From contig NZ_LBIO01000068.1 of assembly GCF_001280505.1 (NCBI RefSeq), forward strand, positions 1 through 64,000: DNA of 64,000 bases. The letters are read 5' to 3'. Each line of letters starts with the position of its first letter. Position 1 is the stretch's first letter. A model generated the notes under the pieces. It did no database searches. It was not told the origin of the DNA and saw only the letters and a program-made list of their open reading frames with translations. This DNA is from Mangrovimonas sp. TPBH4. Lineage in GTDB: Bacteria; Bacteroidota; Bacteroidia; Flavobacteriales; Flavobacteriaceae. This document shows, piece by piece, positions 17,110 to 25,934 of the stretch. The position numbers and the translations under genes are program-made.

Positions 17110-18992
17110 TATATTTTTTCTAGTATTATACTTTTCTTGTAGGCTTTGATTAAGCTTTTTATAAAGCTGTTCCAGCTTTCAAATTCCTCATTTTGGATGC
17201 TAAGGGTTTTCACAAAGATAGTTTTGTGTTGCGTTAGAACTTTACCTTCTACTGAATAGGTTATTTTGTAGCCGTAGTGAGGGTTTTCAAAACTCAACTC
17301 CTCTGGGATATAGCTTACTTTGTATCCCTCGGGAATGGTTAAGTGGCTTGTAAATTGCTTTTCAAAGTGGTAGTCGATTTTTTTGCTGTATTTTCTGCCT
17401 TCCAGATCCAAACCGCTTTTGGAAAGGCTTCTATCGATGTTTAAATTGATATAGGTTTTGTTGCCAATATTTTTGGCGTAGTTTTCAATATTCAAATCAT
17501 ATTCAAGTACCAATGGGGTTTGTTTGTTGTTGAAATTAGCCTTGGTAATATTGGTGTACTTGGTTTTATTGTTGCCCAACGCCAAGCTGGTGTTTAAAAA
17601 TTGCTCATCGGTTTGGTCATTCTTTTTGAAGGTATAATCGGAGATGAAATCTACTTTTTCATAACCTGTCATTTCTCTTTTTTCGGTCACTTTTACCGAA
17701 GTGTTGTCCAAGGTAAATTCACTGGTTACCTTTGAAATGCTTTTGCTCGCGTTCTGAACAGGCACTTTTATAATTTTGTAGGTGTCCTCGTCAATCCCTA
17801 AAAGGGCTTCCTTGGTTTGTGTAAAACCACTCGGCATTCCATAAGGGACATAACTGTCTGTAGCATCCAAGAAAATAGTATCGTTCTCAACAATTGCTGT
17901 ATTGATCATGTGGTTGTCTACCATAGGGGTAGGGACGTCGTGGTAAGAATACTGGCGGTCTCTTGTGCCAATCCAAGTGCGGTAGGATTCAATACCCACA
18001 TGGTTGAGCATTTCATAAAGCAAATTGGCCATGTCTTTACAGTCGCCATAACGCTTGTCGCAAACACTGGCGGCTCCTCTTGGGATAAACCCTCCCAGAC
18101 CATCTTCGAAGGCAACATAAGTGATGTTGTCCTGAACCCAATTGAAAATGGCTTCGGCTTTTTCACTTTTGGTACTGAGTCCCTTCGTGATATTGTCCGC
18201 AATGTCATATACTTTTTTCAGGTCTTTGTCATCTATTTGTTCTACCAAAGAATTGTACCAATTGTAAAGGTCAGACACATCATTTAAGACATCGTATGTT
18301 TTTCCTTCCTCTGTATAATTTTTGATATAAACAATAATATGAGGCACGTAATACAGCATGGATTCGCTATCGTCTTCACCTTGAAATCCTTCAATATTGT
18401 TCACCGTCCAAGTGTAGGTATATCCATTTGAAGAGTCTTTCTTCTGAAAGTCTACATCGATATTTTTTGTATTGAATTCAATATGGCCAATGGTTACGTT
18501 TTTAGGGAATTCAATGGACAGTTGTGCACTTTTGGTAGGGACGTAGGTTCCAAATCTAAACAACCCCAAAAAATGAGGATCTTTAATAATTTCCTTATAG
18601 CTTAAATTTGTGATAGCTCCTTTGGTCACCGCAGGAAAAATAAAGCTTTTAGATTCTTGGTCGCTATAAAAAACACCATTGTCAAAATCTCTCTTGGTTT
18701 CAATATAATCGACCTTTATTTTTTTGTCTGTACTGGGGATGTATGTATAAGCTTCAATATCTTCAATCGTTCTAAAACTGTCAAAGCTCATGGATTCGTT
18801 GGCAAAATACAGCTTGTTGGAAGTAAGGTATTCTGCTTGTTCCGAAATGTTGTTGGAAATATCAAATTGGTGCTCGTTCAAGTTGATCTTAATATGCTCG
18901 TGACGCTTAAGGTAAATGAAGTCTTCGTCAGAAAAATCTTGAGCAAATATGAAAAAGGGGCTTAACAGTAGGATTAAAATGGTCTTGTTCAT
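17109..18992 (-). CDS. Exported DUF3857 / transglutaminase-like protein, catalytic triad present
   Basis: About 627 residues. I take the start at Met8 of the longer frame (MNKTILILLLSPFFIFAQ), which gives a clean signal peptide; the longer form begins at 19013. An N-terminal DUF3857 domain is followed by a transglutaminase-like domain with Cys in YGDCKDMANLL, His in VDNHMINTAI and Asp in FLDATDSYVPYG. This supports a papain-like thiol enzyme, either protease or amide-bond forming. It is coupled by a 1-base overlap with a degenerate homologue downstream. The substrate is unknown. Confidence 0.85.
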   Translation of the reverse strand: MNKTILILLLSPFFIFAQDFSDEDFIYLKRHEHIKINLNEHQFDISNNISEQAEYLTSNKLYFANESMSFDSFRTIEDIEAYTYIPSTDKKIKVDYIETKRDFDNGVFYSDQESKSFIFPAVTKGAITNLSYKEIIKDPHFLGLFRFGTYVPTKSAQLSIEFPKNVTIGHIEFNTKNIDVDFQKKDSSNGYTYTWTVNNIEGFQGEDDSESMLYYVPHIIVYIKNYTEEGKTYDVLNDVSDLYNWYNSLVEQIDDKDLKKVYDIADNITKGLSTKSEKAEAIFNWVQDNITYVAFEDGLGGFIPRGAASVCDKRYGDCKDMANLLYEMLNHVGIESYRTWIGTRDRQYSYHDVPTPMVDNHMINTAIVENDTIFLDATDSYVPYGMPSGFTQTKEALLGIDEDTYKIIKVPVQNASKSISKVTSEFTLDNTSVKVTEKREMTGYEKVDFISDYTFKKNDQTDEQFLNTSLALGNNKTKYTNITKANFNNKQTPLVLEYDLNIENYAKNIGNKTYINLNIDRSLSKSGLDLEGRKYSKKIDYHFEKQFTSHLTIPEGYKVSYIPEELSFENPHYGYKITYSVEGKVLTQHKTIFVKTLSIQNEEFESWNSFIKSLIKAYKKSIILEKI

Positions 18993-19094
18993 AGATTCGT
19001 TCTTAATTTTCAAATATATTTTTTTTAATTTTAAATTTTAACTTAAAATCAGTTAAAAATAGCATAATTTTAGCTTATCTAATACCATACCAAA

Positions 19095-20180
19095 ATGATT
19101 CCAACTTACGATAAGATACATTTAAAGTTTAAGCTCAACGGTTCTGGTTATGATAAAGAAGAACTTAAAGAGGTGAGCTATAGTTTGATAAAGGAAGGTG
19201 AAACTTACGAGCAAGTTATTGGTAATTTTCTGCTTGATTGGCTGGATGAAAAAGATACTGTCGAGGTGAAAACCTCGGGGTCAACTGGAGCTCCTAAAGT
19301 AGTTTTTGTTAGTAAGCAGGCTATGGTGCATTCTGCCTTGGCTACGGGTAATTACTTTAAGTTGTCTCCCGGCGATAGAGCGTTACATTGTTTGCCAACA
19401 AGCTTTATTGCTGGTAAAATGATGCTGGTAAGGGCTATGATTTTAGGACTGGAGCTTGATATCGTTGCGCCTTCAAGACTTCCGGCCTATGACGATCATG
19501 TAGTTTATGATTTTTGTGCCATGATACCTATGCAGGTAAAAGAAAATTTTGAGCGCTTAAAAAATATCAAAACCTTGATAGTTGGGGGTGCTGCATTTCC
19601 TGCCACTTTAATGCCTTTGATTCAAGATTTACCCGGAAAAGTGTATGCTACATACGGTATGACAGAAACCTTAAGCCATATTGCCGTAAAGCCATTGAAT
19701 CATTTGAAGGATGAAGGTCATTTTCAGGTTTTGGACGGTATTGAGATTTCTCAAGATGGAAGAGGTTGTTTGGTGATTGATGCCCCTGATTTGATGGTTG
19801 AAAAATTGGTGACCAATGATATTGTTAAACTACATTCGGACAGGGAGTTTGACGTTTTGGGAAGAATTGACAATGTCATCAATTCTGGAGGTGTGAAATT
19901 GTTTCCAGAACAGATTGAGGCCAAATTGGATTCCAATATAGACCAGCGATTTTTTATTTCTTCGGAAGAAGATGAAGTGTTGGGAGAGAAGGTGATTTTA
20001 GTAGTGGAGAAGGACGATAGTACCATTACACCATCTACCTTTAAAGTACTCGACAAATATGAAAAACCAAAAGCAGTATATGTGGTCGATCATTTTGAGG
20101 AAACCATATCCGGGAAAATCAGGAGAAAAAACACCATGGAGCTGTTAAAGAAATATGCAAAACAAAAACCACTCATCTGA
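19095..20180 (+). CDS. menE: o-Succinylbenzoate-CoA ligase
   Basis: An AMP-forming acyl-CoA synthetase of 361 residues, shorter than many MenE enzymes (about 450-490) but normal for the compact Bacteroidota form. The P-loop is TSGSTGAPK (about residue 59), the A5 motif is ATYGMTET, and the C-terminal lysine region is ISGKIRRKN. It activates o-succinylbenzoate for MenB. It stands apart from the other men genes, after the two DUF3857 genes, and its terminator stem includes the stop codon. Confidence 0.92.
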   Translation: MIPTYDKIHLKFKLNGSGYDKEELKEVSYSLIKEGETYEQVIGNFLLDWLDEKDTVEVKTSGSTGAPKVVFVSKQAMVHSALATGNYFKLSPGDRALHCLPTSFIAGKMMLVRAMILGLELDIVAPSRLPAYDDHVVYDFCAMIPMQVKENFERLKNIKTLIVGGAAFPATLMPLIQDLPGKVYATYGMTETLSHIAVKPLNHLKDEGHFQVLDGIEISQDGRGCLVIDAPDLMVEKLVTNDIVKLHSDREFDVLGRIDNVINSGGVKLFPEQIEAKLDSNIDQRFFISSEEDEVLGEKVILVVEKDDSTITPSTFKVLDKYEKPKAVYVVDHFEETISGKIRRKNTMELLKKYAKQKPLI

Positions 20181-20189
20181 GTGGTTTTT
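20164..20189. terminator. Bidirectional terminator overlapping the menE stop codon
   Basis: Stem AAAAACCACTCA / TGAGTGGTTTTT with a 2-nt apex. The TGA at 20178-20180 is the menE stop. It separates menE from the convergent GIN-domain gene. Confidence 0.9.
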
Positions 20190-20210
20190 TGCTTGTTATG
20201 ATAGTGTGAA

Positions 20211-20921
20211 TTAGTTGTTTCGTATTCTTCCTGAACCTGAAACTTTGGTGTCTTCTTTTGTAGGGTTGCCTTTATAGCTTACAGATCCAGAACCTGCTAC
20301 ACGAGCTTTTAATACGTCTTTTGAATATACTTTTGCGCCACCGGATCCAGCTACGGAAACATCGGTGTTATTGGAGATAAGTTTGTAGGCATCTAAATCT
20401 CCAGAACCCGCTACACTCGCTTCAAATGAAGTAGTACTTCCTGAAAGGTCCAAATCCCCGGACCCAGCCAAACTGGCTTCAACGGTATTAGCTTCAACAG
20501 AAAGTTTTAAATCTCCAGAGCCGGCCATTTCTACATCAAAATTGTTGGATACAATGGTGTCTTCGCTCCAAAGCTCGCCAGACCCGGCAAAGGATACTTT
20601 TTCAATATCCGTAAACGGAATGGTGATTTTTATTGGTTTACCACTTCTAAGGTTAACAGAGTTTTCAACTTTGATGATCAATCGTTCGTTTTTTACTTCC
20701 GTGATGATGTATTCCAATAAATTGGCCTCGCCTTCCAAGGTTATTTGTCCTTCGGTTCCTTTTACAAGAACATAGTCAAACGATCCTGCACAGCTAATGG
20801 TATTGTAATCTGAGGTTGTTCTGGTAATGGTGGTTACATTGCCATTGCCCTTAACTTTCTTTTGTGCCTGAGTGGTGCCTATGGCAAGAACTGCAAACAG
20901 GCATATTACTAATCTTTTCAT
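20211..20921 (-). CDS. Exported GIN-domain (DUF2807) protein with a GSGDL ladder
   Basis: A 236-residue protein with a signal peptide (MKRLVICLFAVLAIGTTQAQ). After a short beta domain, a GSG turn recurs about every 20 residues (FAGSGELW, MAGSGDLKL, LAGSGDLDL, VAGSGDLDA, VAGSGGAKV, VAGSGSVSY, VSGSGRIRN). This is the signature of the head-GIN / DUF2807 putative adhesin family and suggests a right-handed beta-helix. It is the last gene of the sigma-factor operon (4-bp gap to the preceding gene), so it is likely an effector controlled by that sigma factor. Function unknown. Confidence 0.88.
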   Translation of the reverse strand: MKRLVICLFAVLAIGTTQAQKKVKGNGNVTTITRTTSDYNTISCAGSFDYVLVKGTEGQITLEGEANLLEYIITEVKNERLIIKVENSVNLRSGKPIKITIPFTDIEKVSFAGSGELWSEDTIVSNNFDVEMAGSGDLKLSVEANTVEASLAGSGDLDLSGSTTSFEASVAGSGDLDAYKLISNNTDVSVAGSGGAKVYSKDVLKARVAGSGSVSYKGNPTKEDTKVSGSGRIRNN

Positions 20922-20925
20922 GGTG

Positions 20926-22020
20926 TTATATTTTCTTGAATGTTACACTTCCGTAGTCGGATGAAATTTTGATATTGTTAGAGGAGGAAGCATTCCCGTG
21001 ATACCCTAAGTAGTAGTTTCTGGAAGACTCTTCTTTTTCCTTGGTGAAATGGAATTCATTGGCGTCTCTTAATGAAGCATATTCCAAATCAATTTCAAAG
21101 TTGAAGCTGTAGCCTGCTTGGTAGCCAATGGTAATACCTACGTAATCCGTTTTGATATTGATATTACCTGCATTAGAGGCCATCTCGTCAATTTTTAGGG
21201 AGCCGTAATCGGCAGTTATGGATACGTTTTTGTAGACTTTGCCAATTCTGGTCGTTAGATAATCTCCATTGCCCTCTACATTGTTGATGTTTTCAATAGT
21301 CATAGAGCCGTAGTCGCAGTTGTATGTTATATTTTCCGCAATTTCAACCACCGATTTGGTATAATCAGCAACAATATCAAGATCCTTTGCTTTGGCTACC
21401 GTAAAGGCACTATAATCTGCATTTATTTTACCACTTTTGATGTATTCAAAATAACTGTTTTTGGTGTAATCAAAACGTATTTCGTTGCCGTCGGCCATCA
21501 ATTCCTTAGTGGTTATTTTTCCGTAATCACATTTAAGCATAGCTCTTCCTTCAAGTTTGTCCAGATTTATAAACCCATAATCGTTATTGAGGTCTACACT
21601 GTTGGAAATTGGCAATTTTACCAGATAATTAATTTCCATATTGACATTGTTATTGTTCCCCCAGTTCCACCATGATTTGGATTTATTCTTGTTAAAAATG
21701 GTTTTGGCTTCCACAAGATTGGAATTGGCACTGAACTCAACCGTAATATCTTGAAGTTTGGCTTCTACTTTTTCAAGGTCGTTACCATTGGTTTTAATAT
21801 TTACTTCAATGGTAGTGGTGCTGCCATTGTAGGTAACCACATTGATGTTACCGTAGCTGTTGTTGATTTTCAACAAGGCATTTGGACTCACTGAAAATTC
21901 CTTTTTTATGGTTTTTTCCTTGGTGTGCTTGCCCTTCCAGTTCATGGAATTGCTAGCCATGCTCACTGCCGAGATCAATAGAAAGGCAATGGCGAGTTTA
22001 TATGGTAAGTTTGTTTTCAT
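20926..22020 (-). CDS. Exported DUF4097-like beta-helix protein with a DYG ladder
   Basis: A 364-residue protein with a signal peptide (residues about 1-22, ending VSMAS). About eleven copies of a DY(G/S/T) turn occur, each followed by a short beta strand (NNDYGFINL, KCDYGKITT, NADYSAFTV, NCDYGSMTI, TADYGSLKI, SSDYGSVTF and others), consistent with a beta-helix carrying a tyrosine stack. It resembles DUF4097-type proteins often linked to sigma/anti-sigma loci. Its start overlaps the end of the anti-sigma-like gene by 23 bp. No T9SS sorting domain is visible, so it is probably periplasmic. Confidence 0.78.
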   Translation of the reverse strand: MKTNLPYKLAIAFLLISAVSMASNSMNWKGKHTKEKTIKKEFSVSPNALLKINNSYGNINVVTYNGSTTTIEVNIKTNGNDLEKVEAKLQDITVEFSANSNLVEAKTIFNKNKSKSWWNWGNNNNVNMEINYLVKLPISNSVDLNNDYGFINLDKLEGRAMLKCDYGKITTKELMADGNEIRFDYTKNSYFEYIKSGKINADYSAFTVAKAKDLDIVADYTKSVVEIAENITYNCDYGSMTIENINNVEGNGDYLTTRIGKVYKNVSITADYGSLKIDEMASNAGNINIKTDYVGITIGYQAGYSFNFEIDLEYASLRDANEFHFTKEKEESSRNYYLGYHGNASSSNNIKISSDYGSVTFKKI

Positions 22021-22570
22021 TGTATTCTTGCTTTAACTGTTTTACTTGTTCTATATTCTCCAAAACGTCGTTGAGTAAATCTATTCTGCTTTGGAAGTTG
22101 GAAATCATGGCATAGATTACGCGTTTATCATCGCCACTTTTTGTTAAATCTATTTTGAGGGCTTCATATTTTTTTTCTAGAATTTCCATCTGCTTGAGGG
22201 CGTCGTCAATAAGTTTTTCCGTCTCGGGAGATCGTTCGCTTTTAAGTGTTGCCAATTCCTGTTCAATGGCCGCGGTAAAGAACATTTGTGTTTCTGACAG
22301 TTCTGGCGACACGCTGGCCAAATCCTTAGGCTGTGGATTTTGCATGAACACTGTAAAAAGTCCAAGTCCAACAATAATGGAGGCTGCAATGGCCAATGCA
22401 CTTCGCCAATAACTTCGCTTCATCCTTGTTTGGGCAAGGGGAGCAGATTGGTTTTGGTTCTGCATTTGCAGTTTTTCCAAGAAACGCCCTTGATGGCCAA
22501 GGTTTGGCATCTCGTAATCCAAATCTTCCTTAATGGAGTCAAACAGTTTGTCTAGATTATCTCGTTTCAT
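21998..22570 (-). CDS. Membrane protein, probable anti-sigma factor
   Basis: 190 residues. An N-terminal cytosolic part of about 50 residues is followed by one membrane helix (about 50-70, SALAIAASIIVGLGLFTVFM) and a mostly helical C-terminal part rich in Glu and Lys, possibly coiled coil. There is no zinc anti-sigma HxxxCxxC motif. The anti-sigma role is inferred from position: it follows the ECF sigma gene by 8 bp and overlaps the next gene by 23 bp. Confidence 0.7.
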   Translation of the reverse strand: MKRDNLDKLFDSIKEDLDYEMPNLGHQGRFLEKLQMQNQNQSAPLAQTRMKRSYWRSALAIAASIIVGLGLFTVFMQNPQPKDLASVSPELSETQMFFTAAIEQELATLKSERSPETEKLIDDALKQMEILEKKYEALKIDLTKSGDDKRVIYAMISNFQSRIDLLNDVLENIEQVKQLKQEYNENKLTI

Positions 22571-22578
22571 CGTTTCGT

Positions 22579-23139
22579 TTAATGTTCAGCAATTAGCTGA
22601 AGTTTTTGTCTGAGGCTATCTTTGGCTCTTGATATCATGGTGCGGCAATTGGCATATGAAATATTCATGATTTCGGAAATCTCGTCATAGTCGTAGCCTT
22701 CAACTAAATGAAGGGTTAAGCATATTTTGTAGTTTTCCTTCAAGGTTTTCATCGTGTCCATTACCTGTTTGGCCTTTAGATTGGTAAACTCATGATCTTC
22801 GGGGATGCCATTTTGGTCTTCGACTTTATAAAGGACATCGTCCAAATGAACATCGTTGTGTTTACTGTTCTTGTTGTACCTCTGGATACTGTTGTTAATT
22901 GTTATTCGTTTTAACCAGGCTCCAAAAGTGCTGTAAACCTTCAAGCTGTCCAATTTTGTAAAAGCCATTAAAAAGGACTCTTGCATAATATCTTCAGCTT
23001 CATATTTGTCTTGAACAATCCTATAGGCGGTATTGTACATAGCCCTGTAATACCTATTATAGACTTCCATTTGAGCTTTTTGGTTGCCTTTATTACAGAG
23101 TTGCAATAGGTGCTCTATATTTTGATTGGTCAAGGTCAA
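22579..23139 (-). CDS. ECF-type RNA polymerase sigma factor
   Basis: A 186-residue sigma-70 family protein. Region 2 includes AEDIMQESFLMAFTKL (about residues 47-62) and region 4 is a helix-turn-helix around YDYDEISEIMNISYANCRTMISRAKDSLRQKL (described here by its limits, about residues 148-180). No extra C-terminal domain is present. It heads a four-gene minus-strand operon (sigma, anti-sigma-like, two exported beta-helix proteins), the normal layout for a sigma factor that controls its own operon. Confidence 0.92.
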   Translation of the reverse strand: MTLTNQNIEHLLQLCNKGNQKAQMEVYNRYYRAMYNTAYRIVQDKYEAEDIMQESFLMAFTKLDSLKVYSTFGAWLKRITINNSIQRYNKNSKHNDVHLDDVLYKVEDQNGIPEDHEFTNLKAKQVMDTMKTLKENYKICLTLHLVEGYDYDEISEIMNISYANCRTMISRAKDSLRQKLQLIAEH

Positions 23140-23327
23140 AAAAACAATTGTTTAGTATAAAGATGTTGTTGAAAGGAATTTGTTACAGTTTGCTGAAAAA
23201 ATCTGTGGATTTTTTTTGGCAATGGCATAACTATTGAATAAATATAAGGGTAAATAATGTAAAAAACACTGTAAAACATTGGTTTGCAGTACGCATTAAG
23301 TTTTGTTTAACGTAAGTAAAATGCAAA

Positions 23328-23352
23328 TTCTGTTACTAAAGAGGTGACAGAA
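23328..23352 (+). promoter_or_regulatory. Inverted repeat just upstream of lon
   Basis: TTCTGTTAC (23328-23336) and GTGACAGAA (23344-23352) pair over 9 bp with one T-G wobble around a 7-base loop. They end 16 bases before the lon start codon. It may be an operator or an mRNA hairpin over the ribosome entry region. It does not match the CIRCE heat-shock element. Confidence 0.35.
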
Positions 23353-23368
23353 TGACGAAAATATATCT

Positions 23369-25819
23369 ATGGCAAAATCTAATTTTTTAAGTCTTGACAG
23401 TTTGTCATTTCAGGAATTTGATGAAAATTCAGAATTGATTCCTTTAATGACCCCTGAAGATGAGGCAGAAATCAATAATGAAGTCTTACCGGAATCGCTT
23501 CCTATATTGCCTTTGCGCAATACGGTGTTGTTTCCTGGTGTAGTAATCCCTATTACTGCTGGTCGTGATAAATCCATTAAGTTGATCAACGATGCTAACA
23601 GTGGCGGGGAGGGAATTGGCGTTGTGTCCCAAAAGGACGAGAATGTAGAAGACCCTACCGGAAAAGATATATTCAAAACCGGTACGGTGGCTAAAATTCT
23701 TAAGGTTTTAAAGATGCCTGATGGCAACACAACTATTATCATTCAAGGGAAAAAGCGCTTTGAAATTGATCAAGTGGTGAGTGAGGATCCTTACATGACA
23801 GCCACCATAAAGGATTTAATGGAGGCGAAACCGGCACCTAATAATGATGAGTTTTCCGCAATTATAGAGTCTATTAAAGACTTGGCGCTTCAAATAATCA
23901 AGGAGAGCCCAAATATTCCAACCGAAGCAAGTTTTGCTATCAAGAATATTGAAAGTAATTCGTTCTTAGTGAATTTTGTGTCTTCCAATATGAACCTTTC
24001 GGTGGAAGAAAAGCAAAGGCTTTTGGAAATAAACGATTTGAAGGAACGTGCTTTGGCAACCTTGAAATATATGAATTTGGAGTTCCAGAAATTGGAGCTT
24101 AAAAACGATATCCAGTCCAAGGTTCAAAGTGACATGAACCAACAGCAACGTGAGTATTTCCTTCATCAGCAAATGAAAACCATTCAAGAAGAGCTTGGAG
24201 GTACTTCATATGAAGAGGAAATCGAGGAAATGAAGTTGCGTGCTAAGGATAAGGTTTGGAGTGAAGATGTAGAGGAGCATTTCAACAAGGAAGTTTCCAA
24301 ATTGCAAAGAATGAACCCTCAGGTTGCTGAATATTCCATCCAACGTAATTATTTGGACTTGTTCTTGGATTTGCCTTGGAATGAATACAGTACGGATATT
24401 TTCGATTTAAAACGCGCAAGAAAAATATTGGACCGAGACCATTATGGTTTGGACGATGTTAAGGATAGAATCATTGAGTATTTGGCGGTTTTAAAACTAC
24501 GTAACGATATGAAATCTCCTATTTTGTGTTTGTATGGACCTCCGGGAGTTGGTAAAACGTCTTTGGGGAAATCTATTGCAGAGGCATTGGGTAGAGAATA
24601 TGTAAGAATGTCATTGGGTGGTTTACGTGATGAAGCCGAAATTAGAGGGCATCGTAAAACCTATATCGGGGCTATGCCAGGAAGAATTCTGCAAAGTCTG
24701 AAAAAGGCGGGGACTTCTAACCCGGTGTTTGTTTTGGACGAGATTGATAAATTATCTAATAGTCACCAAGGAGATCCATCTTCGGCTATGTTGGAAGTAT
24801 TGGATCCAGAGCAAAACAGTGAGTTCTATGATAACTTTTTGGAAATGGGTTATGACCTTTCCAAAGTTATGTTTATTGCTACGTCCAATAGTCTTAATAC
24901 CATTCAGCCTGCGTTGAGGGATAGAATGGAAATCATTAACGTAAGCGGATATACCATTGAAGAGAAAGTGGAAATTGCAAAGCGTCACTTGTTGCCCAAG
25001 CAATTGGAAGAGCATGGACTTTCTGTAAAGGATTTGAAAATTGCCAAACCGCAATTGGAGAAAATCGTTGAGGGGTATACACGTGAATCTGGGGTAAGAG
25101 GATTGGAAAAGCAGATTGCCAAAATGGTAAGGCATGCAGCCAAAAATATTGCCATGGAGGAAACCTATAATATTAAGGTGACCAATGAAGATATCATTAA
25201 GGTGTTGGGAGCTCCAAGATTGGAACGTGATAAATATGAAAACAACAATGTTGCTGGTGTGGTAACAGGCTTGGCTTGGACAAGTGTAGGAGGGGACATC
25301 CTTTTTATTGAGTCTATTTTATCCAAAGGAAAGGGAGCTTTAAACATTACTGGTAATTTAGGTAAAGTCATGAAGGAGTCGGCTACCATTGCAATGGAGT
25401 ACATTAAATCCCATGCCGAGGAATTTGATATCGATCCAGATGTTTTTGATAAATACAATGTGCATATCCACGTGCCGGAAGGAGCAACGCCTAAAGATGG
25501 GCCTAGTGCAGGGGTAACTATGTTGACCTCATTGGTGTCTTTGTTCACGCAGCGAAAGGTAAAGAATAGCTTGGCCATGACAGGGGAGATTACTTTAAGA
25601 GGAAAAGTGTTGCCTGTTGGAGGAATCAAAGAAAAAATCTTGGCTGCTAAACGTGCTAGAATTAAGGAGATTTTACTTTGTGAAGAAAACAGACGTGATA
25701 TTGAAGAAATAAAAGCGGAATACTTAAAAGGACTTAAGTTCCATTATGTTACTGATATGAGTGAAGTGTTGAAAATAGCACTCACCAATCAAAAAGTAGA
25801 TAATGCAAAGACTTTATAA
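23369..25819 (+). CDS. lon: ATP-dependent protease Lon (La)
   Basis: 816 residues, the standard Lon length. An N-terminal substrate-binding LON domain ([17 protein letters not shown] at the start) is followed by the AAA+ module with Walker [10 protein letters not shown] (about residue 390) and [10 protein letters not shown], then the serine/lysine protease domain with [10 protein letters not shown] (Ser at about residue 713) and [11 protein letters not shown] (the Lys). It degrades damaged and regulatory proteins in the cytosol. It is transcribed alone, divergent from the sigma operon, with a strong terminator. Confidence 0.97.
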   Translation: MAKSNFLSLDSLSFQEFDENSELIPLMTPEDEAEINNEVLPESLPILPLRNTVLFPGVVIPITAGRDKSIKLINDANSGGEGIGVVSQKDENVEDPTGKDIFKTGTVAKILKVLKMPDGNTTIIIQGKKRFEIDQVVSEDPYMTATIKDLMEAKPAPNNDEFSAIIESIKDLALQIIKESPNIPTEASFAIKNIESNSFLVNFVSSNMNLSVEEKQRLLEINDLKERALATLKYMNLEFQKLELKNDIQSKVQSDMNQQQREYFLHQQMKTIQEELGGTSYEEEIEEMKLRAKDKVWSEDVEEHFNKEVSKLQRMNPQVAEYSIQRNYLDLFLDLPWNEYSTDIFDLKRARKILDRDHYGLDDVKDRIIEYLAVLKLRNDMKSPILCLYGPPGVGKTSLGKSIAEALGREYVRMSLGGLRDEAEIRGHRKTYIGAMPGRILQSLKKAGTSNPVFVLDEIDKLSNSHQGDPSSAMLEVLDPEQNSEFYDNFLEMGYDLSKVMFIATSNSLNTIQPALRDRMEIINVSGYTIEEKVEIAKRHLLPKQLEEHGLSVKDLKIAKPQLEKIVEGYTRESGVRGLEKQIAKMVRHAAKNIAMEETYNIKVTNEDIIKVLGAPRLERDKYENNNVAGVVTGLAWTSVGGDILFIESILSKGKGALNITGNLGKVMKESATIAMEYIKSHAEEFDIDPDVFDKYNVHIHVPEGATPKDGPSAGVTMLTSLVSLFTQRKVKNSLAMTGEITLRGKVLPVGGIKEKILAAKRARIKEILLCEENRRDIEEIKAEYLKGLKFHYVTDMSEVLKIALTNQKVDNAKTL

Positions 25820-25841
25820 GTTTTGATAGATCAGAAACAAC

Positions 25842-25869
25842 AAAAACCTCAATGAAAATTGAGGTTTTT
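25842..25869 (+). terminator. Intrinsic terminator of lon
   Basis: Perfect 12-bp stem AAAAACCTCAAT / ATTGAGGTTTTT with a GAAA loop and following T-run. Confidence 0.92.
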
Positions 25870-25934
25870 TTATGCAAGAAAAATAAATCAAACATGTACT
25901 CGTTTTAAGTAAGATTTGTTTACTTTGCACACCT

